Of a DNA stretch of 64,000 nt, positions 34,801-45,264 are shown one piece after another. The notes under the pieces are model-generated. The model was not told the DNA's origin and did not search any database. It saw only the letters and a program-made list of their open reading frames with translations. The stretch covers positions 62,001-126,000 of the forward strand of contig NZ_FMYL01000005.1 in NCBI RefSeq assembly GCF_900096955.1, written 5' to 3'. Positions within the stretch are counted from its first letter, which is position 1, and each line of letters starts with the position of its first letter. The position numbers were made by a program, and so were the translations under genes. This stretch comes from Acinetobacter boissieri (GTDB lineage Bacteria; Pseudomonadota; Gammaproteobacteria; Pseudomonadales; Moraxellaceae).

Positions 34801-37581
34801 ATTTATAAGAATCTAACCTCATTGATTTTAGATATTTTCCTAACTCATATTGGAGAATTAATTAGCTTCATTCAAGATATATTTTCATATCAGTGTGGCA
34901 TCTATTCAGAAGGTTTTAGAGATGTACTAAAAAATGTTCTAGAACAAATTTCTAAATATGAGTTAGAAGATGATGTAGAGGATCTAGCTTTTTCGTTACT
35001 TGAACGTTGGGAAAATTTTATATTATTAAATCTAAAAAATAGGCATGAACTTATCCCTGAACTCTTAACTATAATTCCTTTATACAAACGTTTAAATGCT
35101 TTAGAGAAAGCAAAGGACACCTACAGACATGTCTTGGCATTTTCTATGGGCCCTAACTGGTATAAAGAGGATCAATTGGGATTAGCTGTTAGCACTTTGG
35201 AAGCTATTGATATACAAATGCCTTTAAAGAATGGATTTTTAAGTAAAATTGCGGGATTGTTGGAGGTGTCTAGTGGAGAGATGACCTTTGAACGTTTTGT
35301 TCGATATGCGAAGCGAGACTTCATAAATGCTTTGTGTTTAAGAGGCGAGTTTGATAAAGCTATCCGCTACTATATCCGACAAACTTATGGTTCATTAGGG
35401 CAAATGTATGGGGATATCACTAAAGGTGAGATTGATCGAGTATCTGAATTAGCTGGAACTCGTTTTCCTGGTGGGGCTTTGGATGAACAGGATTCAATAC
35501 TGTGTATTGTACGCTCTGCTATTCCTCATCTAGATTGGCAATTCTGTTGGGTACTTTTAGAAACTTTCCAATTTGGAGATTCTAGATATCTACATAATTA
35601 TGCTGAAGTATATGGAATATTAATACAAATAAATCAAGAAGATGAAAATGCTATCAAAATGATGTTTAGTAGGTTGGAAATTATCTGTGAATCTGAAATG
35701 TGTAAAGATGATCGCTCAGCTTTTTTATTGGCTCTAAAAAAACATATTCCAGAGAGTCTTAAGGAGTCATTTAAAAGTCAATTTGTTTCATATTCTGATT
35801 CATTAAATCCAACAGTAGATGAAATTGAAAAAAAAGCTACTGACTTAGTAGAAAAAAATAATGAAGATAATGATATTAAAGAAAATAATATAGATTCTCT
35901 TTTTACACCGGGAATGTTTGGAACGAGGAACTCTATAAGCCAAGCTAAAGAATTTTTGTCTAATGCTAAAAGATTTATTCGCCGCAAAAATTATTTACAA
36001 GCACAGCAAGAAATATTATCTGCAATAAAAACGATCCAAGATGGTCAATGGTCAATATGGAGTGGTGGTTTACCAGAGGTAAAAGAAGGACAAAATATCT
36101 TAAAGCAAATAACTAGTTCAAATTCAGAGTTGATTAAATTATTTAGTCAGTTAATTCTAAGCGAACGATATTCCAATCCATGGTTTATCGCTGAGAATTT
36201 AATAAGCTGGTTAGCTTCAGAGTCATCATGGGAAGATCAAAATAGATTGATTGAGTTATCTATTGAGCATATTCAACTCATGGTGGGGATGGTTGAAACT
36301 GAAATCAATGATTACGAGTTTCTGGAAGAATCTAATAAAAGTAATATATATGATGACTTCACCAAGCTTATTTTACATGTTATTGATCACCCTACATGGT
36401 TAAGAAGTGAGAAGGCTGCAGATATGTTACTGTGGCTATTGAGAAGTTACCCAAAATATATTCCTTTATTTGGGAATCAAGCCTTTTCTAATAATTTTGG
36501 TAACCATCCTGACATTATTTGTGGAGTATTAGATCAGCTGTCATACTCAGAAGCTAAACTTTGGGGGATATTATCTACTTCCTTGGATTTTGAGACTATT
36601 AAACACAAATGCAAACACATTGGAAGGCTTTCTGTTTTAAAGAAAATCTTAAATCAAGCAATAAAAAATGGAGATCAACATGCTGCTAATGTTTTAGCGC
36701 AATTACAAGAAAATCTTACACAAGTGATTAATCCTACTGATACTAGAAATGTAGCATGTCCAGAATGGGCAATAGGACTTAAATCTAAGTGGTCTAAATT
36801 AAATGTATTAGGTGTTACGAATTCATCTCTAGTAGAGTGTGCAACATCAATAATGCAAGATATATGTTCTCCATTGACATTAAAGACTTGCTTGGGAATT
36901 GAAGAACTATTGGCTCAAGGATATTATGCAAATAAGAATAATCCCATTAGATGGCGAGCAAAAGCACAGTATGCTTTACAGGTTGCACTTCAATCTACAG
37001 CACCTTCTAATTTGCATGAAAAGATTAATGCGATATTTCGATCATACAATCCCACTAGCCTCAATAATTTAAGAATTAAGAATTTTAACTCTCATGGACT
37101 AGCATGGCTAATCGCCCAACCTGAACCTATAAGTGGTGGAAATATTTATCTCGATTATTATGAGAATTTCTGGTATGAAGGTCGTTTAAGAGAAATAAGG
37201 CTGACAGCTTATTTAGGTGATCTATCACAAGTAACTGTACCATCAGGGCGCTTTCTATCAACTGAGAATCCTACATTAAATAGAACATTTCCTGTGGATG
37301 TATGTGCTAATGTAGATCCAGCTTTGGCTTATTTTGGTATTTTTACTCCAGCAATCCCAACACAACATTTTATGCAAATTCTGAGTACAGAAGCTAAATG
37401 CATTAAACGAGCTTGGTGGCGTTCTTCTCGCACTAATGTAGTAACAACTGGAGCACCAGAATCGGCAGGCTGCTATCTTTCTATTGATAAGGATGAGCTA
37501 CAAAAGTTACCTAGGAATATGAATCTATTCTGGATATATGAAATTGATTCTGACGTTGCAGGGTTCATACCTTATAAGTAA
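31807..37581 (+). pseudogene. avs1b: Avs1b-like protease-STAND NTPase with internal TAG stop
   Basis: A ~1924-codon gene. A trypsin-like protease comes first: VITA-TAG-HC marks the catalytic His region, DLDIALL (about 73) the Asp and YSGHSGAP (about 150) the Ser. A STAND NTPase follows, with Walker A EGAHGIGKST (about 232) and Walker B VLFIDGIDEID (about 330). A very long TPR-like helical C terminus is the likely phage-protein sensor. TAG at 31909-31911 interrupts the frame exactly one codon before the catalytic His; the rest is open to 37581. An internal TTG at 31987 without a clear SD could start a His-less form. Annotated as broken unless TAG is suppressed or is a sequence error. Confidence 0.8.
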
Positions 37582-37595
37582 GTAATGGAGAATTT

Positions 37596-37853
37596 ATGGA
37601 TTTTTATGATACCCCGAATACTAGATCAGAATTTGAACATCGGTTCCATTTTTTATTTAACATGATAAATGAAGGTAAATTGAGTGGTGTTTCTATCGAT
37701 GGACTATGCAAAGTCAGATTTCTTCCAAATGGCAGATTTGATTTTCTCAGTGTAAATGAAAGTGCTCGATTACAGGCAAATATGATGCTGCATATGCAGA
37801 AAATGAAATTTCCAGAGAGCGTGGTTGAAAATACAGTCCTAGATAAAGATTAG
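37596..37853 (+). CDS. avs1c: Avs1c-like small protein
   Basis: An 85-residue acidic protein (MDFYDTPNTRSEFEHRFHFL) 14 bp after the NTPase gene, with a good SD (GGAG). It is unrecognised by domain; its size and position match the small third gene of type 1 AVAST operons. The function assignment is by context only. Confidence 0.65.
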   Translation: MDFYDTPNTRSEFEHRFHFLFNMINEGKLSGVSIDGLCKVRFLPNGRFDFLSVNESARLQANMMLHMQKMKFPESVVENTVLDKD

Positions 37854-37980
37854 GTGATTAGTATAGAGATAGAGAAGTTCCTTAATTAATAAAATAGCTA
37901 TGTGTATTGTAAAATGGACAGATCTTTTTCAGCCTGAAAATTTTAAGGCATTTTTTGTAGGGATATGATAATTGAGCAAT

Positions 37981-38009
37981 AAAAAGGAGATCTAATAGAT
38001 CTCCTTTTT
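37981..38009. terminator. Bidirectional terminator after Avs1 operon
   Basis: Perfect 13-bp stem AAAAAGGAGATCT (37981-37993) and AGATCTCCTTTTT (37997-38009) with a 3-nt loop. Symmetric A/T tails let it end the Avs1 transcript and also nrdB transcription entering the transposon from the other side. Confidence 0.85.
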
Positions 38010-38092
38010 AATTTAGTAGCATTGTATGTGTTGCAAATATCAACTCATGTCGTGTTTCAGGTCAATCTAGCTGAGCTCTTTAAGTATCAATA

Positions 38093-38155
38093 TTGACACG
38101 TGTCATGTCGTTCCATGACACGTGTTGTGTCGTTTATGACAACTGATGTGTCGTT
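38093..38155 (+). repeat. Transposon right-end TnsB-type binding sites
   Basis: Three nearly abutting 20-bp sites: 38093-38112, 38115-38134 and 38136-38155, consensus TGACAnnTGnTGTGTCGTT. The outermost, ATGACAACTGATGTGTCGTT, is the exact inverted match of the outermost left-end site. The tip ends CGCACA at 38159-38164. Together with 37854-38173 this is the only content of the gap before nrdB besides the terminator. Confidence 0.85.
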
Positions 38156-38173
38156 CAACGCACACGATAAAAC

Positions 38174-39457
38174 TTACCAGCTTAAAGCACCACCAGTTTG
38201 ATAGTCAGTCACACGTGTTTCAAAGAAGTTTTTCTCTTTACGTAAATCCATCATTTCCGACATCCACTGGAATGGGTTATTTACGCCTTTATATTGTTCA
38301 GGTAAACCAAGCTGTGCAAGTCGACGGTTACAAATAAATTGTAAATATTCTTCCATCATTGCAGCATTCATGCCTAAAACACCACGTGGCATCGTATCAC
38401 GTGCATATTCAATTTCTAGCATTGTCCCTTCAAGAATCATTTGAATGACTTCTTCTTGGAATTCGGTTGTCCAAAGCTTTGGATTTTCAATTTTAATTTG
38501 GTTAATCATATCAATACCAAAGTTCACGTGCATAGATTCGTCACGTAAAATATATTGGAATTGCTCTGCAACGCCACCCATTTTATTACGGCGTCCCATG
38601 CTTAAAATCTGGCTAAATCCACAGTAAAAGAAAATCCCTTCAAGTACACAATAGAATGCAATCATATTACGTAACAAGGTTTGATCTGTTTCTGTTGTAC
38701 CTGTCACAAATGTCGGATCTCCCAACTCTTGTGTATATTTGAGGCCCCAAGCTGCTTTTTTAGCAACACTTGGAATCTCACGATACATATTAAAGATCTC
38801 ACCTTCATCCATGCTAAGTGATTCAACACAATACTGATAAGCATGGGTGTGAATTGCTTCTTCAAAGGCTTGACGTAAAATGTATTGACGACATTCAGGG
38901 TTAGTGATCAAACGATATAGTGCAAGTACTAAGTTATTTGCAACCAATGAATCTGCTGTTGAGAAAAAGCCAAGATTGCGTTTTACAATCATTCTTTCAT
39001 CTTCAGTCAAACCATCTTCTGACTTCCATAACGCAATATCATTCGTCATGTTTACTTCTTGTGGCATCCAATGGTTCGCACAACCATCAAGATATTTTTG
39101 CCATGCCCATTCGTATTTGAAGGGTACAAGTTGGTTTAAGTCTGCACGGCAGTTGATCATTGATTTATCATCAACTTCAACACGACCTGCACCCATTTCT
39201 AGCTCTTCTAGACCCGGTGCAACATCTAAATTTCTAAGTGACTCAGCTGCCCGAGCCATGGTATCGGTTTGATGAGTTGTTCTGTTGTTTGTGGTTGTTC
39301 CAGAATTTTCAGAATCGTCAGTGCTTTTCTTCGATTGCTGTGAATCAGGTACCATCTTTTGTTCAGACGCTTCTTGCGGTTGGATGGGCGTAGATTTGGA
39401 CTCTGGAGTTTGTTTTTTCGAATCATCTTCAAAATCGTCCCAACTTAGGATAGACAT
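38174..39457 (-). CDS. nrdB: Ribonucleotide reductase class Ia beta subunit
   Basis: A 427-residue NrdB, which holds the diiron-tyrosyl radical that drives dNTP synthesis with NrdA. Metal ligands appear in [33 protein letters not shown], and [14 protein letters not shown]. The first ~75 residues are a low-complexity hydrophilic extension (Ser, Thr, Gln, Asn rich) seen in NrdB of this bacterial group. The stop codon (38174-38176) is 9 bp from the transposon tip, so its native downstream region was displaced. Confidence 0.95.
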   Translation of the reverse strand: MSILSWDDFEDDSKKQTPESKSTPIQPQEASEQKMVPDSQQSKKSTDDSENSGTTTNNRTTHQTDTMARAAESLRNLDVAPGLEELEMGAGRVEVDDKSMINCRADLNQLVPFKYEWAWQKYLDGCANHWMPQEVNMTNDIALWKSEDGLTEDERMIVKRNLGFFSTADSLVANNLVLALYRLITNPECRQYILRQAFEEAIHTHAYQYCVESLSMDEGEIFNMYREIPSVAKKAAWGLKYTQELGDPTFVTGTTETDQTLLRNMIAFYCVLEGIFFYCGFSQILSMGRRNKMGGVAEQFQYILRDESMHVNFGIDMINQIKIENPKLWTTEFQEEVIQMILEGTMLEIEYARDTMPRGVLGMNAAMMEEYLQFICNRRLAQLGLPEQYKGVNNPFQWMSEMMDLRKEKNFFETRVTDYQTGGALSW

Positions 39458-39664
39458 AGTTAATCTCTCTGCGTGGTGTTTATTTTAGCATAAATCATCT
39501 TTTTTATGCGTTGATGTCTTGATGCAATATAGCTGGAATAAATACCCGTGGAAAAGTCAGACAGAAATTTGACTTAAAACACGGGCAGTTTTCCCACAGA
39601 TTATACGGGTTGTCCTAAATCAGGACATTTAAGTGACATATTTTAAGACTATGTCACTTGACTG

Positions 39665-42469
39665 TTATTGGCATGCTTCGCAATCTGGATTGTCGATAGA
39701 GCATGCTAACGGTACAGGTGCTGCTTGAGTAAAGCCGTCTTCTGAACCTTTTGCTGTAACAGGTGCATTATTCACTGTAGTTGTTTTCACAGCATTGAGT
39801 GTACCTGTATTAATGGTCGATTTTTCAGTCGATGTTGCACCGAGTGCTCGTAAATAGTAGGTAGTTTTTAAGCCACGTAACCACGCCATTTTATAGGTGA
39901 GGTCAAGTTTCTTACCATTTGCCCCTGCAATATATAGATTGAGCGATTGTGCTTGGTCTATCCATTTTTGACGGCGTGATGCAGCATCAACAATCCAACG
40001 TGGTTCAACTTCAAATGCAGTTGCAAAGAGTGCTTTAATATCTTCAGGAATACGTGCAATTTTCTCTACCGAACCTTCGTAATGTTTGAGGTCATTAACC
40101 ATGACAACATCCCACAAACCACGCTCTTTAAGAGTACGAACAAGGTATGGGTTGATGATGGTAAATTCACCAGAAAGGTTAGATTTTACGTATAAGTTTT
40201 GGAAAGTTGGCTCAATAGATTGTGCCACGCCACAAATGTTTGAAATGGTCGCTGTTGGTGCAATCGCCATGACATTTGAGTTGCGCATTCCATTTTTTTG
40301 CACAGTGGCACGTAAGGTATCCCAATCTAAACGTTGTGTACGGTCAACTTCAAACATTTTTTCAGGGCGTGTTTTTGCCACAAGGTCAAGTGAATCAATT
40401 GGTAAAATACCTTGATCCCACAGTGAACCTTTAAATGTTGAATATGTACCACGTTCAAGCGCTAAGTCACTTGAAGCCTGAATCGCATGGTAACTAATGA
40501 CTTCCATTGATTCATCTGCAAACTCTACAGCTGCATTTGAACCGTAAGCAACATTCATTTCATACAGGGCATCTTGGAAGCCCATAATTCCCATACCCAC
40601 AGGGCGGTGTTTCATGTTTGAATTTTTAGCTTGTGGTACAGCGTAGTAATTAATATCAATGACATTATCGAGCATGCGCACAGCAGTTTTAATCGTACGT
40701 TTGAGCTTTTCTTCGTTTAGCTTACCTTGTTCGATATGGCGAACAAGGTTGATTGAGCCTAAGTTACATACTGCAATTTCATCTTTGCTGGTATTTAACG
40801 TAATTTCAGTACACAAGTTTGATGAGTGAACGACACCAACGTGTTGTTGTGGTGAGCGTAAGTTACATACATCTTTAAACGTAATCCATGGATGACCTGT
40901 TTCAAATACCATAGACAGCATTTTACGCCACAAGTCTTTTGCATGTAGTTTTTTATGCAACATGTTTTTTTCTTTGGCAACACGTTCATAATAACTGTAG
41001 CGTTCTACAAAAGCGCTACCTGTTAGGTCATGTAAATCTGGTGTTTCTGATGGTGTAAATAACGTCCATTCGCCATCTTCAATCACACGTTGCATAAACA
41101 AATCTGGAATCCAGTTCGCTGTATTCATGTCGTGGGTACGGCGACGGTCATCGCCTGTGTTTTTACGTAGTTCTAAAAACTCTTCGATGTCTAAGTGCCA
41201 TGTTTCTAAGTATGCACATACAGCACCTTTACGCTTACCACCTTGGTTGACAGCAACTGCAGTATCGTTTGCTACTTTTAAGAAAGGTACAACACCTTGT
41301 GATTTACCGTTTGTGCCTTTGATGTATGAGTTTAATGCACGTACAGGTGTCCAGTCGTTACCTAAACCGCCAGCCCACTTTGAAAGCATGGCATTGTCAC
41401 GCATTGCGCCGTAGATGTCGTATAGGTCATCATCAATGGTGGTGAGATAACAGCTTGAAAGTTGTGGGCGTAATGTACCTGAGTTAAACAGTGTTGGCGT
41501 TGATGCCATGTAGTCAAAGCTAGATAATAGGTTGTAGAACTCAATGGTACGATCTTCACGATTTTCTTCGTTTAAGCACAGCCCCATAGATACACGCATG
41601 AAGAACAGCTGTGGCAGTTCAAAGCGAACACCTTTTGAATGGATGAAGTAACGGTCAAACAGTGTTTGTAAACCTAAATAAGTAAATTGGTTTGAACGTT
41701 CTGGTTGAATCGCATTCGATAGTTTTTCTAGGTCAAAATCAAGCAGTACAGGTGATAGCAACTCAAGCTCTACGCCTTTTTTAAGGTAAGCTTCAAGTGC
41801 ATTGGCTTCTGATGTTTCAGTATCTAAGCCTAAAAATTGTAGTCCGGTTTGTACCAATTCGTTGCGTAATAAACGTGCAGTCACATACGTGTAATTTGGC
41901 TCGTGTTCGATACGTGTACGTGTTGCCATGATCATTGTGGTTGCAATATCACTGGTCTTAACGCCGTTATATAAGTTTTTAACCGTTTCATCAACGATGG
42001 TTTGAACATCAATACCTTCAAGGCCTTCAGCGGCTTTGCTAATCTCTGTATTGAGTGCAGCTAAGTCCAGTGGTTGTAGGCTACCATCTGCCGCTGTTAC
42101 TTGTAGCGTTGGGTGATGGTTTTCTGACAGGTTGTGACGAGCATTGGTGCGTTGTTCACGATAAATCACGTAGCTACGTGCAACTTTCTGTTCACCTTCA
42201 CGCATGAGTGCAAGTTCAACTTGGTCTTGAATTTCTTCAATATGAATCGTGCCACCAGATGGGAGTCGACGTTTAAACGTATTACTCACCATGTCGGTTA
42301 ATTCAGTAATACGGTCATGGATACGGCTTGAGTCAACGCTTTGTTGCCCTTCTACAGCTAAAAAGGCTTTACCAATCGCTACAGAGATTTTCTGGGCATC
42401 AAAAGGTGCAACATCACCAGTACGTTTGATGACTTGAAGTTGCCCTGGGGTTGATGAGATGATGCTCAT
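39665..42469 (-). CDS. nrdA: Ribonucleotide reductase class Ia alpha subunit
   Basis: A 934-residue NrdA, which reduces ribonucleoside diphosphates. An N-terminal ATP-cone (about 10-100) handles allosteric control, and a second cone-like segment follows (about 120-200). Catalytic-barrel motifs are SNLCTEITLN and VCNLGSINLVRH with its radical-site Cys. The C-terminal CSIDNPDCEACQ carries the redox-shuttle cysteines. It is 207 bp upstream of nrdB on the same strand. Candidate NrdR boxes lie just upstream. Confidence 0.95.
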   Translation of the reverse strand: MSIISSTPGQLQVIKRTGDVAPFDAQKISVAIGKAFLAVEGQQSVDSSRIHDRITELTDMVSNTFKRRLPSGGTIHIEEIQDQVELALMREGEQKVARSYVIYREQRTNARHNLSENHHPTLQVTAADGSLQPLDLAALNTEISKAAEGLEGIDVQTIVDETVKNLYNGVKTSDIATTMIMATRTRIEHEPNYTYVTARLLRNELVQTGLQFLGLDTETSEANALEAYLKKGVELELLSPVLLDFDLEKLSNAIQPERSNQFTYLGLQTLFDRYFIHSKGVRFELPQLFFMRVSMGLCLNEENREDRTIEFYNLLSSFDYMASTPTLFNSGTLRPQLSSCYLTTIDDDLYDIYGAMRDNAMLSKWAGGLGNDWTPVRALNSYIKGTNGKSQGVVPFLKVANDTAVAVNQGGKRKGAVCAYLETWHLDIEEFLELRKNTGDDRRRTHDMNTANWIPDLFMQRVIEDGEWTLFTPSETPDLHDLTGSAFVERYSYYERVAKEKNMLHKKLHAKDLWRKMLSMVFETGHPWITFKDVCNLRSPQQHVGVVHSSNLCTEITLNTSKDEIAVCNLGSINLVRHIEQGKLNEEKLKRTIKTAVRMLDNVIDINYYAVPQAKNSNMKHRPVGMGIMGFQDALYEMNVAYGSNAAVEFADESMEVISYHAIQASSDLALERGTYSTFKGSLWDQGILPIDSLDLVAKTRPEKMFEVDRTQRLDWDTLRATVQKNGMRNSNVMAIAPTATISNICGVAQSIEPTFQNLYVKSNLSGEFTIINPYLVRTLKERGLWDVVMVNDLKHYEGSVEKIARIPEDIKALFATAFEVEPRWIVDAASRRQKWIDQAQSLNLYIAGANGKKLDLTYKMAWLRGLKTTYYLRALGATSTEKSTINTGTLNAVKTTTVNNAPVTAKGSEDGFTQAAPVPLACSIDNPDCEACQ

Positions 42470-42527
42470 ATCAGCTTCGCTCCATTGTATTGTTTATAAT
42501 GTTTTGACCCATTGAGATACGTTTTTG

Positions 42528-42566
42528 CAACATATATAGCAAAGATGAAAACACAATATTTGGTGG
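42528..42566 (-). promoter_or_regulatory. Candidate NrdR boxes upstream of nrdA
   Basis: Two AT-rich near-palindromes, CAACATATATAGCAAA (42528-42543) and ACACAATATTTGGTGG (42551-42566), resemble the NrdR consensus ACACwATATwGTGT and sit about two helical turns apart, some 60-95 bp upstream of the nrdA start. The match is partial. The remainder of the 474-bp gap 42470-42943 shows only AT-rich DNA and the metG terminator. Confidence 0.4.
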
Positions 42567-42912
42567 TTTATATTAAGTATGGGCACAAGATACGGTAATT
42601 TTTTTAAATTATCAATATTGACATTTTGTTATTTATTTTGTTGTAAGAGGCAAGGTGTTGTAAGTGGTTGTTGTTTGTAAAATATGATGGTTGTAGGATA
42701 ACAAAAAATAAATAAATTGTATTTATATTCTTAAAACTGGCGTGCTTGTTTGGCTATAAAATATCAACGTTAGGTTGAACAGTTTGGTTGGTTATTTAGA
42801 TTGAGTTCATTTTAAACGCTTCTGATCTTGTGGCTTAAAGAAGAAATAGTAGAGCGTATTTTTAAGTTGCTTAATACGATAAAAGGTTTCACATTTTCAC
42901 ACACATTATAAA

Positions 42913-42938
42913 ATAGAGCCCCTTTAAAGGGGCTCTAT
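42913..42938. terminator. Terminator after metG
   Basis: A perfect 26-bp palindrome (arms ATAGAGCCCCTTT and AAAGGGGCTCTAT) 5 bp past the metG stop codon. Confidence 0.8.
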
Positions 42939-42943
42939 GAAAT

Positions 42944-44992
42944 TTAAGATACTTTATCGCCAGGTTTGGCATTACTTGCTGGTGAAATAATAAAACCGTC
43001 ACCTGAGCACAGCACCATACCGTTTGAAATGCCAAAACGCATTTTTCTTGGTGCAAGGTTAGCCACCATGACCACTAATTTATCTTGTAAGTCTTCGGGT
43101 ACATATTGTGCTCGAATACCACTAAATACATTGCGTGGTTCAGTTTCCCCCACATCTAGGGTGAGTTGTAGGAGTTTGTCTGAGCCATCTACAGTTGTGG
43201 CTTGTAAGACTTTTGCCACACGTAAATCCACTTTTAAAAAGTCATCAATCTGAATCGATTCACTGGTCGTATTTTGGGCAGTTGTTACAGTCGTTTTAGC
43301 AGTTTTTTTCACAGCTTTTACTGCGGGTTCAATCGCAGTGAGCGAAGATTTTGAGGCATCAACCATTGCATCTACTGCTTTTTTATCTACACGTTGCATA
43401 AGCGGTGTAAATGTATTGATTTCCCAATCTGTCAGTATGCTTTCTCTTGATGCAAAGTTAAAGTGCTCCAGTTTTAAAAACTGTTGTACTTCATCTGCAA
43501 GTGCTGGCAATACCGGTTGTAAGTAAACCATAAGCTGACGGAACAGATTGATACCCACTGAACAAATGTCATGTACCTGTTGTTCTTGGCCTTCTTGCTT
43601 TGCCAGTGACCACGGTTTTTTCTCATCAATGTATTGGTTGGCTTTATCTGCCAATGCCATGATTTGACGAATAGCGGTACTAAACTCACGGGCTTCATAC
43701 GATTGCATGATGTGTTGTCCTGCATCAATGAATTGTTGCACGAGTTCAAGTTCAGCACATTGTTTTGATAGTGTGTTGTTAAAGTCTTTATTAATAAACT
43801 TCGCACAACGACTGGCAATATTAATCACTTTACCAACAAGATCTGAATTTACTTTTTGTATAAAGTCATCAAGATTTAGGTCAGAGTCTTCGACTTTGTC
43901 TGATATTTTTGATGCAAAGTAGTAACGTAGTTGTTCAGGGTTAAGATATTCTTTATATGTGGCCGCTTTAATGAATGTACCACGTGACTTAGACATTTTT
44001 TGCCCGTTCACAGTCAAGAAACCATTTACAAAGAGTGCTGTCGGGGTACGGTAACCGGCACCTTCAAGCATTGCAGGCCAAAACAAGGCATGGAAGTAAA
44101 CAATGTCTTTACCAATGAAGTGGTAAACTTCATTTTTACTGTCTTTGCCCCAGTATTCTTCAAAACTTAACTCAGGGCGTTTAGTTTTAATATAGTTTTC
44201 AAAACTGGCCATATAGCCAATAGGAGCATCTACCCATACATAAAAGTATTTGTTGGGTGCATTTGGAATTTCAAACCCAAAGTATGGTGCATCTCGTGAA
44301 ATATCCCAATCAGATAAGCCGGCTTCAAACCATTCATCTAGTTTGTTGGCAATGGATACAGGCAACCGACCTTGGTCACGTGTCCATTGTTGTAAGTAGT
44401 GATTGAAATCTGGGAGTTTAAAAAAGTAGTGATCTGATGATTTTTCAACAGGCGTTGAGCCACTTAAGGTTGAACGTGGGTTAAGTAGTTCTATCGCGTT
44501 ATAGGTTGTGCCACATGATTCGCATGCATCGCCATACTGATCTTCAGTATTACATTTTGGGCAAGTGCCTTTAATAAAGCGATCTGAAAGAAACATTTGT
44601 TTTTCAGGGTCAAATAGTTGTGTTACAGGGCGAACAGCAATATGACCTGCCTGATAGTTTTTTAAGTAGATTTCTTCGGCACGTATTTTGTTTTCACTGC
44701 TATGCGTTGAATCATAATGATCAAAGCTAATATTAAAGGCAGCAAAATCGCTTTCATGCTCTTTTTGTATAGACGCAATATAGGACTCTGGTGTAACCCC
44801 CCCATTTTTTGCGCTGAGCATAATGGCTGTACCGTGTGCATCATCTGCACATACATAAGTTACATCATGTCCGAGAGAGCGCATTGCCCGAACCCAAATG
44901 TCAGCTTGTATGTAGCCGAGCAGATGCCCCATGTGAATTGGGCCATTTGCATAAGGTAAGGCATTGGTAACGAGTATTTTGCGCACTGACAT
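42944..44992 (-). CDS. metG: Methionyl-tRNA synthetase
   Basis: A 682-residue MetRS that charges tRNA-Met. Motifs are PIHMGHL (HIGH type, about 17), a zinc-knuckle region CPKCNTEDQYGDACESCG (about 145), and KMSKSRG (about 335). The C-terminal ~110 residues are the dimerising tRNA-binding domain (QIDDFLKVDLRVAKVLQA). The frame is open 28 codons upstream, but the family start MSVRKILVTNALPYANGP at 44992 follows GAGAGAA. Confidence 0.96.
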   Translation of the reverse strand: MSVRKILVTNALPYANGPIHMGHLLGYIQADIWVRAMRSLGHDVTYVCADDAHGTAIMLSAKNGGVTPESYIASIQKEHESDFAAFNISFDHYDSTHSSENKIRAEEIYLKNYQAGHIAVRPVTQLFDPEKQMFLSDRFIKGTCPKCNTEDQYGDACESCGTTYNAIELLNPRSTLSGSTPVEKSSDHYFFKLPDFNHYLQQWTRDQGRLPVSIANKLDEWFEAGLSDWDISRDAPYFGFEIPNAPNKYFYVWVDAPIGYMASFENYIKTKRPELSFEEYWGKDSKNEVYHFIGKDIVYFHALFWPAMLEGAGYRTPTALFVNGFLTVNGQKMSKSRGTFIKAATYKEYLNPEQLRYYFASKISDKVEDSDLNLDDFIQKVNSDLVGKVINIASRCAKFINKDFNNTLSKQCAELELVQQFIDAGQHIMQSYEAREFSTAIRQIMALADKANQYIDEKKPWSLAKQEGQEQQVHDICSVGINLFRQLMVYLQPVLPALADEVQQFLKLEHFNFASRESILTDWEINTFTPLMQRVDKKAVDAMVDASKSSLTAIEPAVKAVKKTAKTTVTTAQNTTSESIQIDDFLKVDLRVAKVLQATTVDGSDKLLQLTLDVGETEPRNVFSGIRAQYVPEDLQDKLVVMVANLAPRKMRFGISNGMVLCSGDGFIISPASNAKPGDKVS

Positions 44993-45264
44993 AGTTCTCT
45001 CACGGTGTTTACAAGCAGATGATTTTACCTGACTTAAAAATTTCTTGCATGATTGAATTGCGAAAAATGTAGCCAAAGTGATTGCGATGTATCAGTCTAA
45101 GTTGTGTTATTCGGTTTAGATTAAAAAAGGTGCTTTATCTATTTATGTATTTTCTTTGTATCAAAGTGCAGTGTTTAGTAAAAAAGCTAACAAAATACTT
45201 AGAGTTAGATTACTTTAATAGCTGTGTACTTAAATAATTTTATTGAGTTCAAAAGGAAAATAAC

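Larger units (their letters stand above)
19430..38164 (-). mobile_element. Tn7-like transposon with defence cargo, inserted beside nrdB
   Basis: The element is bounded by inverted ends beginning TGTG, with shared inner sequence TGAACGACACATCAGTTGTC on both sides. The left end has four TnsB-type sites and the right end three. It encodes tnsA, tnsB, tnsC and a TniQ/TnsD protein in one overlapping operon. The tnsA-proximal end faces nrdB and stops 9 bp from its stop codon, the same orientation as Tn7 beside glmS. No 5-bp target duplication is visible (ACTCG left, CGATA right). The left tip has 6 extra bases compared with the right. Cargo is SIR2-HerA, a split unknown gene, an orphan antitoxin, a gp16-like regulator and an Avs1 system. 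Confidence 0.85.

Noticed and set aside
31987-37581. Treating TTG 31987 as the true start of the NTPase gene
   Set aside because: No clear SD, and the upstream in-frame sequence encodes the protease N terminus including HCV after the TAG and an ATGA overlap with the MBL gene; the real gene starts at 31807.
19425-38169. Five-bp target site duplication of the Tn7-like element
   Set aside because: Left flank ACTCG and right flank CGATA do not match in any register I tried, so no duplication is claimed.
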